Positions 12,477 through 26,480 of a DNA stretch of 64,000 nt are shown here, piece after piece. Position 1 is the stretch's first letter. Each line of letters opens with the position of its first letter. The stretch lies in the NCBI RefSeq assembly GCF_000499845.2, contig NC_023751.2, positions 14,354,280-14,418,279 of the forward strand, read 5' to 3'. The notes below the pieces were generated by a model. It saw only the letters and a list, made by a program, of their open reading frames with translations, made no database searches and had not been told where the DNA came from. Origin of the DNA: Phaseolus vulgaris. Taxonomy: Eukaryota; Streptophyta; Magnoliopsida; Fabales; Fabaceae. The position numbers were made by a program, and so were the translations under genes.

Positions 12477-14824
12477 TTGCATTTCATAAGTTACCCATAG
12501 ATCCTAAATTATTTAACAGTGGATTCAATTGGGTTTCTAAATTATTTATAATTAAGTTCTTAAACTTGTTTTAAATTTTTAATTGAATTCTTTCGTCAAA
12601 CTACCACTAAACAAAATCACATAAATTTAACATTTGCACTGAGTACTTACACTTCACATCGATATTCTTAATTAGGTTTTTTAACCAATATTTTTATCTT
12701 ACGTAGATCTGTTTAACTTAAATATCTTTTTTATAGGTGTCTCTATGTTTCATCTTACATGAATCTTGTTTAAAACCTACATAATTAACTCCGATTTTAA
12801 TTTTTTGTTACAGAAATTAAACAACGAAAGAATCCAATTTAAAAATAAATACAAAGATCTAATTAAAAATTGGAAATAATTAATGACTTGTAGAATAATT
12901 TATATTGCAGTATTTGACAACCACACATAACATATAAAAAATGATTAGGATTTTATCTATCTATAGCTTCATTTTACTCAAATACTCATTTAGTTACAGT
13001 CACTATACAGTACTCCAAGAATTCAGCAAAAAAATAATAATACTCCAATAATTATAAAAATAATACTCCAATAATTATAAAAAATAATACTCCAATAATT
13101 ATAAAAATAGTACTCCAATAATTATTTTTAAAATGGTGTCAGTGTCAGCACCCTACGCAGTTTGCATAGCTATTATTGTACACTCAAAAGTTTGATTAGG
13201 TTTTACTCAAACTCACATTCACATCGTAGTGTCTCTATTATATTCCCCTATTCATAGCTCTATATTATAAAGTAATAATAAAGGGCTAATAATTAATATT
13301 TTTACATTGTGCAAAATTATTTTGTAAATCATGAAGTATTCCATACGTTTGCTCTGTTCGTAAATAAATAAGTGAAGAAAAAAAGAAGAACAAAGAAAAA
13401 TAGATGAAAAATAAAATGAAAATGAAGGTTATTTGACAGAAGAGAAATTAATTTTATTATTACTTTTGTTTGTTTATTTAATATTGGTTTATGATAAAAC
13501 TGAAAAAATAAAGAAAATGGATTATAAAATGTTTTAAAACTGAAAATATGCTACAGAACATAATATTTTTTTTTTAAAAATTAATATTGTTTTACAAAGT
13601 ACAGTATAAGTCCCTCTTTCTTCTCATATTTAAAAAAAGATATGAGGCTTACGCGTTTTTTTACCTACCAAATACATTTTTCTTTCTTTCCCTCCAACAC
13701 CAAACTATTCATTAGGCTTATTTTTTTTAATTAAATTTTAAGTACATTATAAATTTACTATAATTGAATTAAAAAAATTACTTTATTGAGTTTTCAGTAT
13801 TTGTTTTTCATCTAAGTACCTTCTATTTGATTTTATCATTTACTAAGATGAGTTATTGCTATTGTTAAAAAAAACAAAAGAAACTTCAAAAACTATAAAA
13901 AATTAAAAAAATTATTTTAATTTATTAACCAAATTATTAAAAATCTCAAAATAAAAAAAAAAGTAAACATAAATTTTTTAAAAATTCATTAATCAAAATA
14001 TTTAAAAAAATTTAAAAATATAAAAAAAAAACGATATAAAAGTTTTCAAAAACATAAAAATGAAAAAAAAAATTCACATACGACTTTTCTAAAGTATTTT
14101 AAAACAATATTTTTTCCTAGTTGATCTAAAAATGTATTTGAAAACGGTAACTTCTTCATTTTAAAACCTAAACCCTAAAAAACATAGCTTCTTCACTTTT
14201 AAAGTCTGTTTTAAGATAGGAATTACTCATTTGTGTAGTTTTTTAAAATTTAACTATTTTGATAAATGTAAATCAAAATTAAACTTATTTAATAAAGAAA
14301 AAAAAACCTTGAAATTATATTCCTTAGGAGTTTAATAATTCTTCATAAGATATTTCTTTTTCACCTATTTGTCAAAAAAATATTTTAAAAGTAATTCATG
14401 CATGTGAGATGGACCCAAATGACTTAAAACATCATCTTCCACACAACTAAGTGAAGAAAAACTTGCCATGTTGTATAACTGCTTGAAGAAACTATTTTGG
14501 CTTTTTAGCAGAGTAGGCAAACCAACCTTTTCCTTTTTCTTTCACTTCTGACAAAACGTTTATCCCTTTTGGATTTATGCATCACTCACTAGATCCAAGG
14601 CACCAGCAAAATAAATAATACACCTCTTACAAAATCTAAATAATCTTGTACATTTGGGAGGGGTTTTATGTATAATTATCTCACATAACACCATGATTTC
14701 AGAGCTTTTTTTTTTCTATGGAAGGTCTATTTTTATCCTTATTCAATGTAGGATATCTAACGGATCTTCTTTATACTACAATCTCTATTTGTGTGTAAGA
14801 TATATTTATAATTCAATAAGAGAT
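12477..14824. other. AT-rich intergenic stretch
   Basis: No gene is recognised. It contains the short tandem repeat at 13031-13125, listed separately, and long A/T runs between 13700 and 14400. Confidence 0.5.
13031..13125. repeat. Short tandem repeat, about four units of 27-29 bp
   Basis: The unit is ATAATACTCCAATAATTAT followed by a run of A. Four consecutive near-identical units differ mainly in the length of the A run and by one A-to-G change in the last unit (AGTACTCC). Confidence 0.85.
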
Positions 14825-15198
14825 CACAATAAGAAAATCATGAAATAGAAATCAATTTTAGAGACAAAAAATAATTAGTTGCTGTAATGATTAAATTAGA
14901 TACCATTTTATGGACTAAATAAATTTTTGTTTCTAAATTATATGATTAGATGATTTTTAAATTGGTATCTAATTAGCAACCAATGTTTTTGCTACCAAAT
15001 TTAGAATATAAATAATTGGTAGTTAAAATATTGGTAGCTAATTAGATACCAATTTAAAAACTATTTAACAATACTATAAACTAATTTAGAAACCAATTTT
15101 TTTGTTAGTTTCTACAATGGTCTCTAATTTAGTTACTATTACAACTAATTATTTTGGTATCTAAAAATTGGTTTCTATTTGATGATTTTCTTGTAGTG
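14825..15198. mobile_element. CACTA-type foldback MITE, copy 1
   Basis: The right end is GATGATTTTCTTGTAGTG, the reverse complement of the classical CACTACAAGAAAA terminus of CACTA (En/Spm) elements. The left end is a diverged CACAATAAGAAAATCATG. The two halves are inverted copies of each other along nearly the whole length; for example TTGGTATCTAATTAGCAACC in the left half pairs with GGTAGCTAATTAGATACCAA in the right half. The element is therefore one long imperfect hairpin of about 370 bp. It has no coding capacity. A 3-bp target duplication is not clear. Confidence 0.85.
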
Positions 15199-18100
15199 GT
15201 GATTTCATAAACCTAATAAATTTTTGTTATGATAGACTTTTAAACGGCTATGATAATGACTTTAAACCTAAATTAACCTTAAATTTAACTTTCAAATTAG
15301 CATTTTAGATAATATTGTCAAGTGGGGCAAAAGGAAATGGGATAACATCCATAATGAGTATGCTTTCATGTGGAGAGACATCCATAATTCCCTCAAACTT
15401 CAAGATTGAACCTAAACTCTTTGTATTTCTCTCTAGTCTTCTTCCCATGAGTTTGAAGCCAAAATACCTGACCAACATGAAAGTGAATTCTGTATATTCA
15501 TGAAATCAAGACCATTCTATATGCAAAGAGAGGTAGCTGTATCGGGCATAAAAGTTGGACTTCAATTACTGAACAAAACAAGCACAAAAATGACAGTAAT
15601 GATGAGAAGTCAGAGTGCCATAATGCGTCCAATTCAAGCATATGAACCCATGCACCAGTGATTAACTAAGCTAATCAGCATGAATCTCAACATAGTACTA
15701 TGTTTGCCATAAAGGCAAAGCATTTTACCATCTGGTTCCTCCTATTTTTATCTGATGAAGAATAAATTTGACCCCATGTTTAGTAATTGTTGGACTTATG
15801 TGTACTGTGAAATGAGGAATGTGGAGTGGAGGATCACATGAATCTTAAAGTGTCTCTCTATGTCACAAGATTCAAATTGTTAATAATGAAAAACTCACTA
15901 ACATATACCACGTGATTAAACCAACTTTATTGATTCAAAAGTAAAACAAAATAATGAGGCTAAAACAGCTTTGTTATTTGATGGTTGTGGGGAACAAAAT
16001 CAATGCCAAAACAGGTGAACAATCATGAAGTTTCAGTGATAGATATGCGACACCAAAATTCACAAACCTCCCACATTAATCTTTAAGTGATCTTCAACCC
16101 TGTGAGACCTCAATGTAGGAATACTATGAAATAAATCTAAGATTTAAACCAAGTGCTAGAAACAGACTACACTATGCTTGAATAAATTAAAATCCATAAC
16201 ATAACAATGACAATTATTTAAACACCCCCCTATTGTAATGATGCATGTAAAATGTTTAAATTTATTTATTTTTAATTTCTTTTCCTTAGGAAAAAAAGCC
16301 AGATACTTTTGTGTATTCTCAGAAGGCAATAACCTATTAATTAAAATATAAAAAGGATAGAAACTATTCATCATAGTTTTGCAATCTCTCTCTTAGCTAG
16401 CCAACTTGATTGTGTAATTTTATCCTTTTTTTATTATATGTTGGGAAAAATTCTTACCTTATCCAGTAAAGAAGTAATCATGATGAGGAAAATTTTAAAG
16501 ATTATGAATATCAAGTTAACTATTAGTAAACTTTTTGGATAGGAGTATTATTATGATATTAAGTTTATTAGGATGATATTATTAGATTCGGAGATCACAG
16601 TTTTATCTTAAAAAATGTAAATGTGACAAAACTCTATTTATAGATAAGTTTTTCTTTTATATTTTGAAACTCTTCTAATTCCTTTTTGGAATAATAAGAA
16701 CAAGTATAATCATAATCAAACTTATATTAACTTATATTTTATATTTTTGTTTAGTTGGTTACTACACACTTCTAAATAAAATAGAGTTTAATGGAATACG
16801 AATTTATTGGAATACAATGAGACAAAAATAAAGAATTTTTTAATGATATAAAAAAATAATGTTTCATAATTATACAATTTCAATTACTTCAAATAAATCT
16901 TAATACTAAAGGAAACAATTTATTTTCATTAAATACACAATAAATAATAAAGAAACATTTGCATAAAGGAAGATAAACCTACATTAACCCATAGGATCAT
17001 AAAAAATATTCTCAAAATTCTACCAACCAAAACAACTTTGTGTGCAATACCATTAAAGCTTAATTATTGCAAAGATTAGAATTGCATAATAATTATGTTC
17101 TACTAAACTAAAGTTGATTAAGCTTTAGCTAACATGAGGATATCTAACAAATCTTACACAACTCAAAGCTGATTAAAGTTGCAGGAGATGTGTCATGAAA
17201 ATGACTTATTCCCAAACTGAAACACATAAATGTAAAATCCCCCACCACTGTACAAATTAATGACAACAATGTCTCCCTTTCAGGATTACTAAATTGATTC
17301 AGTGAGTTTGGTACCACTATCATTTTCATCCCTGAGTTTGATCACTTTCAAAGAGTCTTGTTTGGATACTGAGTTCCTTTAACTGCAGCAACACAGTAAC
17401 AATATGGGAATATATTTCTGTTAATTAATTCTCCTAAGATTTTTCCATTCTTCTTAAAATTCGACTGGGAGACTTATTCCGATATGTCAATATAGTCTCA
17501 TATTGCTTAGAAGTTAAGGTTAATGATTTAAATACACTTTTCTCCCTTCATTTTCCGATATGCCTTTCAAGAGAACAAAATCGTGATGAAATAATGACTT
17601 TAAAACAGATAATACCTCGAATATGGTGATTAACTCCAAAAATGGTATCCAACGAATTTGAGATAGAAACATAACCCTTTAACCAAAAGGAGAAAACTTT
17701 ATATTAATTCTTCTATTTCTACGAGGAAACAGAGTTATCTGCTTTTACATTTCAATCTCTATGAAACATGGTAAATTTAGAGGCTAATTATATTAATTTG
17801 ACGTGTGACATTGGTAAATTGAAATAAATAAATAATTATTGATATGCCAAACTCCGCATGACCACGATGATGAAGATGCAATGAGTTTGTGCAAACAATA
17901 ACAAAATTAAAGGAGCTTTAAAAATGAACATTGAAAGGCCTTTGTGACACAAATGGGGCCATGCATAAATCATTAGAACATCCACTAGATTTTATTCAGT
18001 GTCCATTCTTTCTAAAAGCAACAAAGGCCAACAAAGTAAAAAATAAATAAATGTTCTGTTCTTTTCCAAATTCCATCCAACACTGCAACAGTAATCATTT

Positions 18101-19856
18101 ATTTCCATTTGCAAGTCAAAACTGCTTTGCTTCCTGGACATACCCTTCGAAAACAATTGAATAGTGTTAGCTTCTCCCCATTGTCTCGCTAAATGGGCTT
18201 TGGGTACACTACCTAAAAAAAAGAGGAGTTTGTATATTTATAATTGGACTTAAAAAATTATATTTATACTTACTAATATATTATTAAATATCTTTATCTC
18301 TAGTTAATATGAGATCTTCAACACATTTTTTTATGTCGAGATATGAGTGTAAACTCGTAAGTGTAACTATATATTTATAGATAGATAGTTGGATAATGAC
18401 TTGACAGTGGATGGTTTGATAATAAACTTTCACGATGATATTAAAAAGTGAATTTTAAGTCTAGCTCATCTCTATAAAAGTTGTTTATAAGGTGAGTTTA
18501 TATTCACTTATATACTATTAATTGTTCTTATTTCTAGTTGATAAGATGTATATAGGAAAAAAAAAACTAAAAATTCAAGTTTGAGTTTTAAGATGGAATA
18601 AAGATAAGAAATTAATATATAAGGGAAAGATCTAACAAAATTCTTTCTATTGAAAGTAATGTAATTGTTTCATATCTCATTAGTGTTCAATCTCTAATAA
18701 TACATATTGCACCTCATCTATAGACATGATATTCATTATTTAGTTCATAATCTATAATAATGCATATTGCACCTCATCTAATGTATGGTGCTAAAATTAA
18801 TTAAATTAAAAATAACTTCAGACTCGTTAATAATATAAAGAAAAACTTATGTGATGCTACCTTTCAAGATGGACTACCAAAACTAACTCATTGAGGATAG
18901 TAAAAGTGCATATATTTTCAATCAATTATGAGGTTGATTTAGTCAATATTTAATTCGATTATGTCAACCTAAACCACAAATGGCTTAGCAATGCACAATT
19001 GAAAATTTAAAAAAAAAAAAAAAAATATCTTTGTGAAGTTAATTATTTGAATTTAAAAGAGTGGTTTATAGCCTCGAACACAAATTTATTTATTATAATT
19101 TAATAACTTTTAACTTATAAAATAAAGTTATTCCAACAAAATTTTGCAGAAGAATCTATAAATAAAATTAATAAACACTTGATTAACCTATTCATTTAAA
19201 CATTTTAAATCAGGGATGTTTCACAGATAAATTTAACCTACCCCTTACACAATAAAATCCTAAAAACATAAGTTTCACAGATAAAAACTTTTTGTTTGAA
19301 CAATTCACTTTTTTTTCCTTCCATCTTCTTCCTTTCCTAGCGTTTGAACTTTTGGAATTCGGTCAAGAATGTACTTACAAAAGGTTTTGTAATGTTCAAC
19401 TGAGTATTCGAATATAATTAACGAATTATTATATAATTATGTATCTTTGATTTAGTTATTATACATATTTATAGTATAAATATTTGATGGATCTCATTAC
19501 TCTTAGCCTACATCAATTTGCTTAACACAATTAACTTTTGTATGACTTTAATTACTGTTAATACACGTTTTAATTAATATATTCAATTCCATATGTTTCG
19601 GTTGGCGGGTAATTGACATATCTTGGACCATTCGGCCCGTAGCAGTACAATAAGGTTTCTCCAGGAGTGCCAATTATTTGAATACAGAAAGAGTGATTCT
19701 TATTTTTTCTACATTCTGCATAGAGTAACATTTTATTTGTGATAAATTCAGAGGAACATTTTATTTTCAAATACTTGTGTTAGAATTAAGAGCAATGTCA
19801 GTGCATAAAACTACATGTTTGAAATAAAGGATTGGTGAAGACAGTTGTCTAAAGTC
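15199..19856. other. Intergenic stretch without a recognised gene
   Basis: 15300-15860 has a more balanced composition and may include unrecognised transcribed sequence; a 62-codon plus-strand frame (15315-15503) has no known motif. The minus frame opposite it is also open but unrecognised. A 32-bp direct repeat containing CATATTGCACCTCATCTA occurs at 18689-18720 and 18749-18780. A 66-codon minus frame at 19570-19770 is unassigned. 18210-18560 and 22395-22560 contain weak matches to the LTR of the TRIM elements listed below (AAGTCTAGCTCA, TTATAAGGTGAGTTT), probably very old remnants. Confidence 0.4.
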
Positions 19857-20231
19857 CACTACAAGAAAATCATAAAATAGAAATTAATTTTTAGAGACCA
19901 AAATAATTAGTTGCAATAATAACTAAATTAGAGACCATTTTAGAAACTAAACAAAAAATTGGTTTCTAAATTAGTTTATATTATTGTTAAATAGTTTCTA
20001 AATTGGTATCTAATTAGCAACCAAGGTTTTAGAGACCAAATTTAGAAACTAAATAATTGGTGGTTAAAACATTGATCGCTAATTAGATACCAATTTAGAA
20101 ACTATTTAACAATAATATAAATTAATTTAGAAACCAATTTTTTTGTTTAATTTCTAAAATAGTCACTACTTTAGTTACTATTGCAACTAATTATTTTGAT
20201 CTCTGAAAATTGGTTTCTATTTTATGATTTC
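19857..20231. mobile_element. CACTA-type foldback MITE, copy 2
   Basis: It begins with a perfect CACTACAAGAAAATCAT terminus and is an inverted-repeat hairpin like the copy at 14825, to which it is closely similar throughout. The right end stops at TTTTATGATTT and lacks the last ten or so bases (CTTGTAGTG). It lies about 275 bp downstream of the ERF gene's stop codon, in the region where its transcript could end. Confidence 0.85.
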
Positions 20232-20507
20232 AGATAAGAGACTGATTCCGCAACTACAAATGCAAATTGAGATTGAGAACAAGACAAAGACAATTTCAAC
20301 ATGATTGGCTGGCTATACATACACCATTGTCCAAAGAGTTACTTGGAACATATATTCTAGTCTAGTCTACCACCTAAAGCACTTCATAATAATAGTAATA
20401 ACAGAGCCTGAAATTGTCCAAGTGAATTAGTTAATTAGCAGAATAAGAATGTGAACAACTAACAACAAAGTAAAAATTCTTGCTCAATGCTTAAAAGTTA
20501 TTATGAA

Positions 20508-21288
20508 TTAAAAGAGCCTGTGGTGGGGAATCACAGAGCACAGCTCAATAGTGCCATAATGCAGCAACTCCTCTATCATTTGCTCAATGTGGTCCTCTTC
20601 AAGAGGCTTGAACTGTTGAGTCCTCTCCACCTTAACCTTCTTCAGAACCCAATTCTCCTCTACTTCTTGCTCCTCCTTTTGTCTCTTTTGTGGCAACATT
20701 GTTTTAGTTTCGTTACTCTTTAAGGAGAAGTTACTTGTAGAGGTGATGACATTTGGTGAAGCCACTCTCTGAGGCTCTGGTAGTGATGGCCTTGTCATTT
20801 GCAAAGAAGCCATGTAGCACCTATGCAGCTTTGCAGTTAAAGTTGCTGAGAGAAGCTTCGAAGATGATGACTGAGATGCATTTGGGTTGTAAGGGAAGTT
20901 TGTTCTTGCTCTTGTGCCACACATTAGCCTTGCCGCTTCATCATAGGCTCTAGCAGCATCCTCAGCAGTTTCAAAAGTTCCTAGCCATATCCTAGTTTTC
21001 CTGTACATAAGAAACAAACAAGTTTAAATCAATCATGTTCGAGATACTGTCACATACTAAATACAAACATTTTTTAACAGATATTGGAAGGTTGGTTCAT
21101 CATGGTCTAAGAGATTAGTTCTTGGTGCTAGACCCTGTTTATTGTTAATGGCTATTTAGAAGGAAGTGAAATGTGCATGGGAGTGAAAACAAAAGGGGCA
21201 CTTACAATATGGGGTGTCGAATTTCGGAGACCCAAGAGCCCCAATGCCTTTGTCGGACACCTCGGTATCGCTGTTGTGATCTGGCCAT
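20508..21288 (-). CDS. AP2/ERF transcription factor, ERF003-like (group V, SHINE-related)
   Basis: Two exons, 21288-21206 and 21000-20508, join to 191 aa. The 205-bp intron has GTAAGT and ACAG borders and splits the Leu-28 codon inside the AP2 domain, a position typical of this clade. The single AP2/ERF DNA-binding domain spans about residues 7-64 ([19 protein letters not shown], then [20 protein letters not shown], ending NFPYN). The C-terminal acidic helix motif [20 protein letters not shown] (about 162-181) and the block [21 protein letters not shown] are hallmarks of Arabidopsis ERF003 and its SHINE relatives. It should act in the nucleus as a transcriptional regulator; SHINE proteins control cuticle and cell-wall lipid genes, but the role of ERF003-like members is less settled. 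I chose Met at 21288 because [11 protein letters not shown] is the conserved start; an upstream in-frame ATG at 21435 would add 49 non-conserved residues. Confidence 0.95.
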
Positions 21289-24200
21289 GTTAGGGAAAAG
21301 AAAAGAATTGTTTTGGAAAGAGTTAGTGAAAATGTTGTGAGTGATAGAGTTGTGGTACCAAATGGGGGAGGAGGAGAAGGAAGAGGAGATGGGTTTTTGT
21401 AGTTGGGCTTGTTCTATGTGTGCTACTTTCTCCAAACAATTTGCACCAATTTAAGCAAAGGAGGTCCCACAAGGGGATTTTGAGGTCTTACTTTCTTTTT
21501 CTTTACCTATCAGCTATAACTTGGCTGTATTGCAATTTGCTAGTCATGATTATAGAATTGGTGTTTCATAAGACGTTTCACATGTTGTTCACTCTTATAT
21601 CTATCCATTGGGTGCAAAATTATATATTTGTTAATGTATGGAAAATCTGATATTCAATATCACTGTCCACAGATTCTGCTCATGTGAAAACTGATCTGCA
21701 GGGAGCAATTTGTAGATAATGACCAGTTTGTAGTCCCCTCTTGTGAGAAGTTTGAACCACTAGATCTTTGAACACATCATTCTAAAATATAAATAAAGAA
21801 CCAATTGCCTCATTGATTTTTGTTTTAAAATAAAAAGGAGTTTCTGCCTCGATTTTATCAGATTTTAGACCTTAATCTCGACAATTTGACGACCAAGATA
21901 ATGATCAATCGATCATGTGTTGCAATTATTTGCTGCTGTGATCGGCAGTGCTACAGAGCAAACATGGATAAACACTGTTTACCACTGCATACCCATTCAT
22001 GAATCAATATGATATGATACTGTCTTTGAAAACTAGAACAACTATTTTACAACTGTATTTATTGTAATAATATAATAATATGAATGGATATTGATAGATT
22101 AAATAAAATTGTGATACATGTTTGTATGGTTAAATAAAAATTGCCTACTTTTTTATTATTAAGTAAATAAAAGTTTGTTAAGTTCTCTGTGCACACCTTA
22201 CAAGCTATTATGTTTTATTTGACAATTAGATGTGTTGCTTTATTATTGAAGGTTGGGCTTTGTAAAATTATTTGTTCTCAACAGCACAAAAACTCTTCCG
22301 TTTCTGTTTCCACTTTCAGGCGCTGCACTTTGCTCAGTGTTATTATTACTTTGACTTTTTCTTCTAATTTGTATTTTTTTTTTCAACACCTTTTAGAAGA
22401 CTTCTAAGTCTAAGTTTAGCTCAATTTTATAAAATTAAAAAATCGATTAAAGATAATAAGTAGGTATAAATCTTATCTTATAAGTCAGTTTTATAAGTTT
22501 GAATTGATTTTAAAGTTTATCTCTTAATATAATATCAGAGTCATTTAAAATCTATGATAGGTGGTAATTATTTGGAACGAGTTAACTTTTCACTTAACAA
22601 AACATTTGAAGTTTAGTAGTGATTTTATGTTATGTTACATAGGCTTCCTCCATTCTCAAGTGTTATAGAAGTAGAGTACATGGTTGATCAGCAATTGAAG
22701 TTTTATGTTGTATTTATTTAGTGTTTAGGATTCTTGAAAGGGAAACAAAAAGGATATCAGAAGCAGTGTTTCAAGATTTTGGTTGGTAACTGCCCATGTT
22801 CTTCTCTCATAACTTCTGTGTACAAGTGCCATAGTCAATTCACCATGACCATAACACTTCCTAAGCTAAATAAATAAAATCATACAAGACATGTAGAGAA
22901 AGAAATTAATTTCGTGTATGATCACTGTCAGTTAATAGATTATAATAAATATGTTTTTTAAAGTAATTAAATAATTCATGGTGTATGATAACCTATGACG
23001 AGATTGCAGTGTAAAAAAGTATACTTAAATCAAATTCATTTACATAAATTAGGTTCATGGAGAAAAGATAAAATTCAAAAATAATAAGAGTTAAAAAAAA
23101 GTGCTTGGTAATTAATCAAACACATATCTCTTTTCTGCTGAAAAAGCAGCAGCAGTCACTGGTGAGTGGTGAATATTGCTTGGTTTTATGCGTTTTGCAA
23201 ACAAAAAACTGCATGGTTCAATGAACTAAAATGATAAATTTGGTCATATCATAGCCTCTGTGATCAGTTCCATGTGCTAAACTACTAACGGCAAAACACC
23301 TTGTTATTATTTGAATAAAACAATGGTGGGGGGTGGGGTCTATATTGGGGAGGGTGATCTTCTCATGTCTGTGTGCCAAATGTAACCAACAAGATGATGT
23401 TTATGTCGTTATTGTCTTCTTGAAGAATCACTTGCATTGAAGAATCTTTTAAACTCGGTTTTATGTTGGCTTACAAATCTAAGGAATGAACTAATGGTAA
23501 AGCTATTTCTACTTTCTGGTTTTTGGTAAAGTTTTGCTTTTTGTTTCTTTCTAAGCTAAAGGAAAAGAAAAAACAATAGTAGTCAAGACAAAGAAAACAA
23601 TAAAAAAAAAAAAGACAGGAAAAAAGAATAGAAGGGAGACAAAGAAACAAGTAGCATATATGTCAAGGATCGAAAGATTAGGAGCTTTGTAAATATCCCT
23701 ATCCATCATGTCTCTATCCTTCTTCTTTTTTCCCCTTGAAGGTGAGCTTTATTTCTGGTTTACAGCTATGGTGGAATTGATATGCACAAAAGGTCAAGAA
23801 AGTGAAATTTATAAAAAAAAACTAGTTTGGACCAACCCAAACATACGCGTGAAATGGGTCCCTAAACATAACATGGGTGATGAGAGCAAAAGTAGTGCAT
23901 GTTTTATTAATTATTTGTATTCTAAGTATATATATATATTTCTCTCCATGGTTTGTTGCACTCATGAACTTAATAAGTTTCTGACACTCATCATGTTTGT
24001 GTCATCTATGAACTCTTTTTCTCCTCACAAAACCACAATGCTTCACATGCAAGCCAACACACATATATATAATATAATCCATCGAATTTAAACTATAAAA
24101 TAACAAGGGTCATGGCTTATTCGGGGAAAGACCAGAACATGGGAATTTCTCCTTTGAACTAGTAATAAATTCAACAGTTGTGTCTTTTCTCTGTGCTGAG

Positions 24201-25084
24201 TCCAAAACCTTAACACACATACATGCACATATACGATGTTCCTGTGTGTTAATTGTCTTTTCCTTGATATATATGTCTGTCGTTTTGCTAGAGTCATAGT
24301 GCTCAATGAATATGGCATCCTTGAAAACGTTTCTGCCCTGAATTTAACATTCAGATATGATATCAATCTCTTCCAACATTGAAACACAGTGTAGGTTTTT
24401 TTCCCACAATCAACATCTTTAAGGATGAAGTCTTTGTCTTTCATTGGGAGCACACAGAAATTGACGCGGTTGAGTTTTCTTACAAAAAAAAATGGTTAAC
24501 ATGCAACATTTTTTTATCTGGGGTATACCTAAACTAGCCTATAAAGAAAAGTATAGCAGACTAATAGAAAAGTTAATCATATAATCCCCTCCATTATTAT
24601 AGATATGAAATTTTTTCCATCTTACATTCAATGAATAGAATAGAAGAACTAAAATAACTCACGGACTCAACTGTAATCTTAAAAAGAAAACTAAATAAGT
24701 TTCAAGGTTCTAATAAATAAAGTCTCAGGTTTTAATTAAATGACTAATTTTTGTTTTGAATATTTTATAAAAAAATATTCTTTAAATTGATTATTTAATA
24801 AATTTAAATTTTTGGTTTAAGTGTTATATATTTGTCCTCCTTTTATGCTAAATTTAAATGTTTCATACAATCTTAAATGTTAGAAAAAATTATATGCGTT
24901 GTCTTTCTATTACTTATATTATCTTGATAACATATGTCACTTTATATTAAAAATAATATTTAAGTTATTAGAAAATTATTAAATAAAAATTATTTTTATA
25001 AAAAAAATTATTATATTGATTAAATTAAATATTATTTTATATACTAAAAAATTATTAGTATGTAAATTAGTTTTTTATTATTAA
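21289..25084. other. Intergenic stretch without a recognised gene
   Basis: The first few hundred bases are the upstream region of the minus-strand ERF gene. Open frames of 121-127 codons at 23708-24091 (+) and 24088-24453 (-) have no recognisable domain, signal or splice context. 22395-22560 holds a faint TRIM-like LTR trace ending in ATATCAGAGTCATTT. The rest is AT-rich. Confidence 0.45.
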
Positions 25085-25305
25085 TAAATAATTTTTAAAG
25101 TGAGATCTAACTAACTACCAACTAAATTATAAAGTTAGTAGTTAAATAATTGGTAGCTAATTAGATACCAATTTAAAAATTATTTATTAATAATAGAAAT
25201 TATTTTAGATATTAATAATTTTTTAGTTCTAGTATCTTAATATAAATACTAATTATCTTTTGTCTTTAAAATTAATTTCTATTTAATAATTTTCTCGTAA
25301 TGTAT
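25085..25305. mobile_element. CACTA-type foldback MITE, copy 3 (partial)
   Basis: Only the right portion of the family is recognisable: TTGGTAGCTAATTAGATACC near 25150, then ATTAATTTCTATTTAATAAT, then an eroded terminus TTTTCTCGTAATG matching CTTGTAGTG. The left half is deleted or diverged beyond recognition. Confidence 0.65.
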
Positions 25306-25439
25306 TATGATACAAAATAAGTTAAAAAATTAAAAGAGAAATATAAAAATATTTTAGAAAATATTTAAAAATATTTATTATAATGATATAGGAACTAGAT
25401 ATAAAATAAATATATTTTCAGAAATTTAAGATAATTTTT

Positions 25440-25760
25440 TATAATTTATAGATACAAGTATTTTAGTTGGATTCGTGATTTGGTTTTCTAAGTTTTTCTG
25501 AATAGTAATTGTATTGAGTCAAAATTTTAGCTTTTTTTACCTATATTTAGGGAAGATAATTTGTGTACTGACAAATTCGTTGATTATCTTTTTGTTAACA
25601 TGAGTTTTTTTTAGTCTTTCGTATTTTTTTTAATAATAATATTTTTTCATGTGATGATAGATGATTATTGTTATTTAGGTGTCAGTTTAATTAAGATGTC
25701 AAGTTGCATGTGATGACTAACATAAAATTTTTTATAAAAAATAAAATAAAAATTGTTGAT
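25440..25760 (+). pseudogene. LINE 3' end remnant (RNase H-like region and tail)
   Basis: The plus strand carries a decayed C-terminal piece of a plant L1-type LINE: PIFREDNLCTDKFVD (about 25540-25585) corresponds to the conserved HIFREGNxxADKLAN block of the RNase H-like domain. The following 150 bases, including ATGTGATGATAGATGATTAT and AGATGTCAAGTTGCATGTG, are shared in opposite orientation with the remnant at 31150-31640. Stop codons and indels are frequent, so no product is expected. Confidence 0.6.
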
Positions 25761-26470
25761 TATGTATAAATGGTATTGATAGATTTCAAGGTTATTTAAA
25801 TTTCATATTTATGTTTTCAGAATTTTTTAAATGTAGATTATAATTATCTTGTCTTATTATAACAGTATAGTAAATTTTGGTCTAGTTGCCCACATTTTTC
25901 ATCCTTAAAAAGATATATTGAAGCACATGGATTATCATTAATTGTGAGTGGAATTTGTTGACTAGTGCATATATCTTCTTGTAGACGATATTATTTTCTT
26001 CTAGCTTAAGCAAATATCTAGTTTTCATTCCTCACCAATGGTCTACATCCTTTTATATAGAGTGAAGACGAAATTGACAACTATTTTATACCTAATCACC
26101 TATTTACTCATTGAAAAAAAAAAATCCATTATTAACATAAATAGCTGGAGATGAAAATTGTCAATCATATTTTGCTTTGGTTCAAGTTGCTGTGTTCAAA
26201 CAAGCATAATAAATGCTTCTCAATCGTGATTTTTTAACGCGGTTTCGTTGGAAAGCAAGCAAACAAATTAACAAAGGGTGTATGAACCGTGAGAATCAAC
26301 TAAGAGATGATGTGACCCATTCCCCACTCTTCCTATATATTTTTTCACTAACAAATAGTTAGGAACTAAATTTATTAAAGGATATAAATATTATATTTAT
26401 AAAAGTATTCTAATATTAATTGTGAATTGTGTATTTTTTTAATTATTAGTTGTTTTTTTTTATGGAGTAA
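25761..26470. other. AT-rich stretch, nothing recognised
   Basis: No gene, RNA or clear repeat was identified between the LINE remnant and the TRIM element. Confidence 0.45.
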
Positions 26471-26480
26471 ATAATTTTAT

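Noticed and set aside
15315..15503. Possible exon in the more balanced region at 15.3-15.9 kb
   Set aside because: Neither strand gives a family I recognise, and no consistent splice pattern was found.
21289..21435. Upstream in-frame ATG extending the ERF protein by 49 residues
   Set aside because: The added residues are not conserved, and [11 protein letters not shown] is the family's start.
23708..24453. Open frames of 127 (+) and 121 (-) codons
   Set aside because: They show no recognisable domain, no splice or promoter context and an AT-rich random-like composition.
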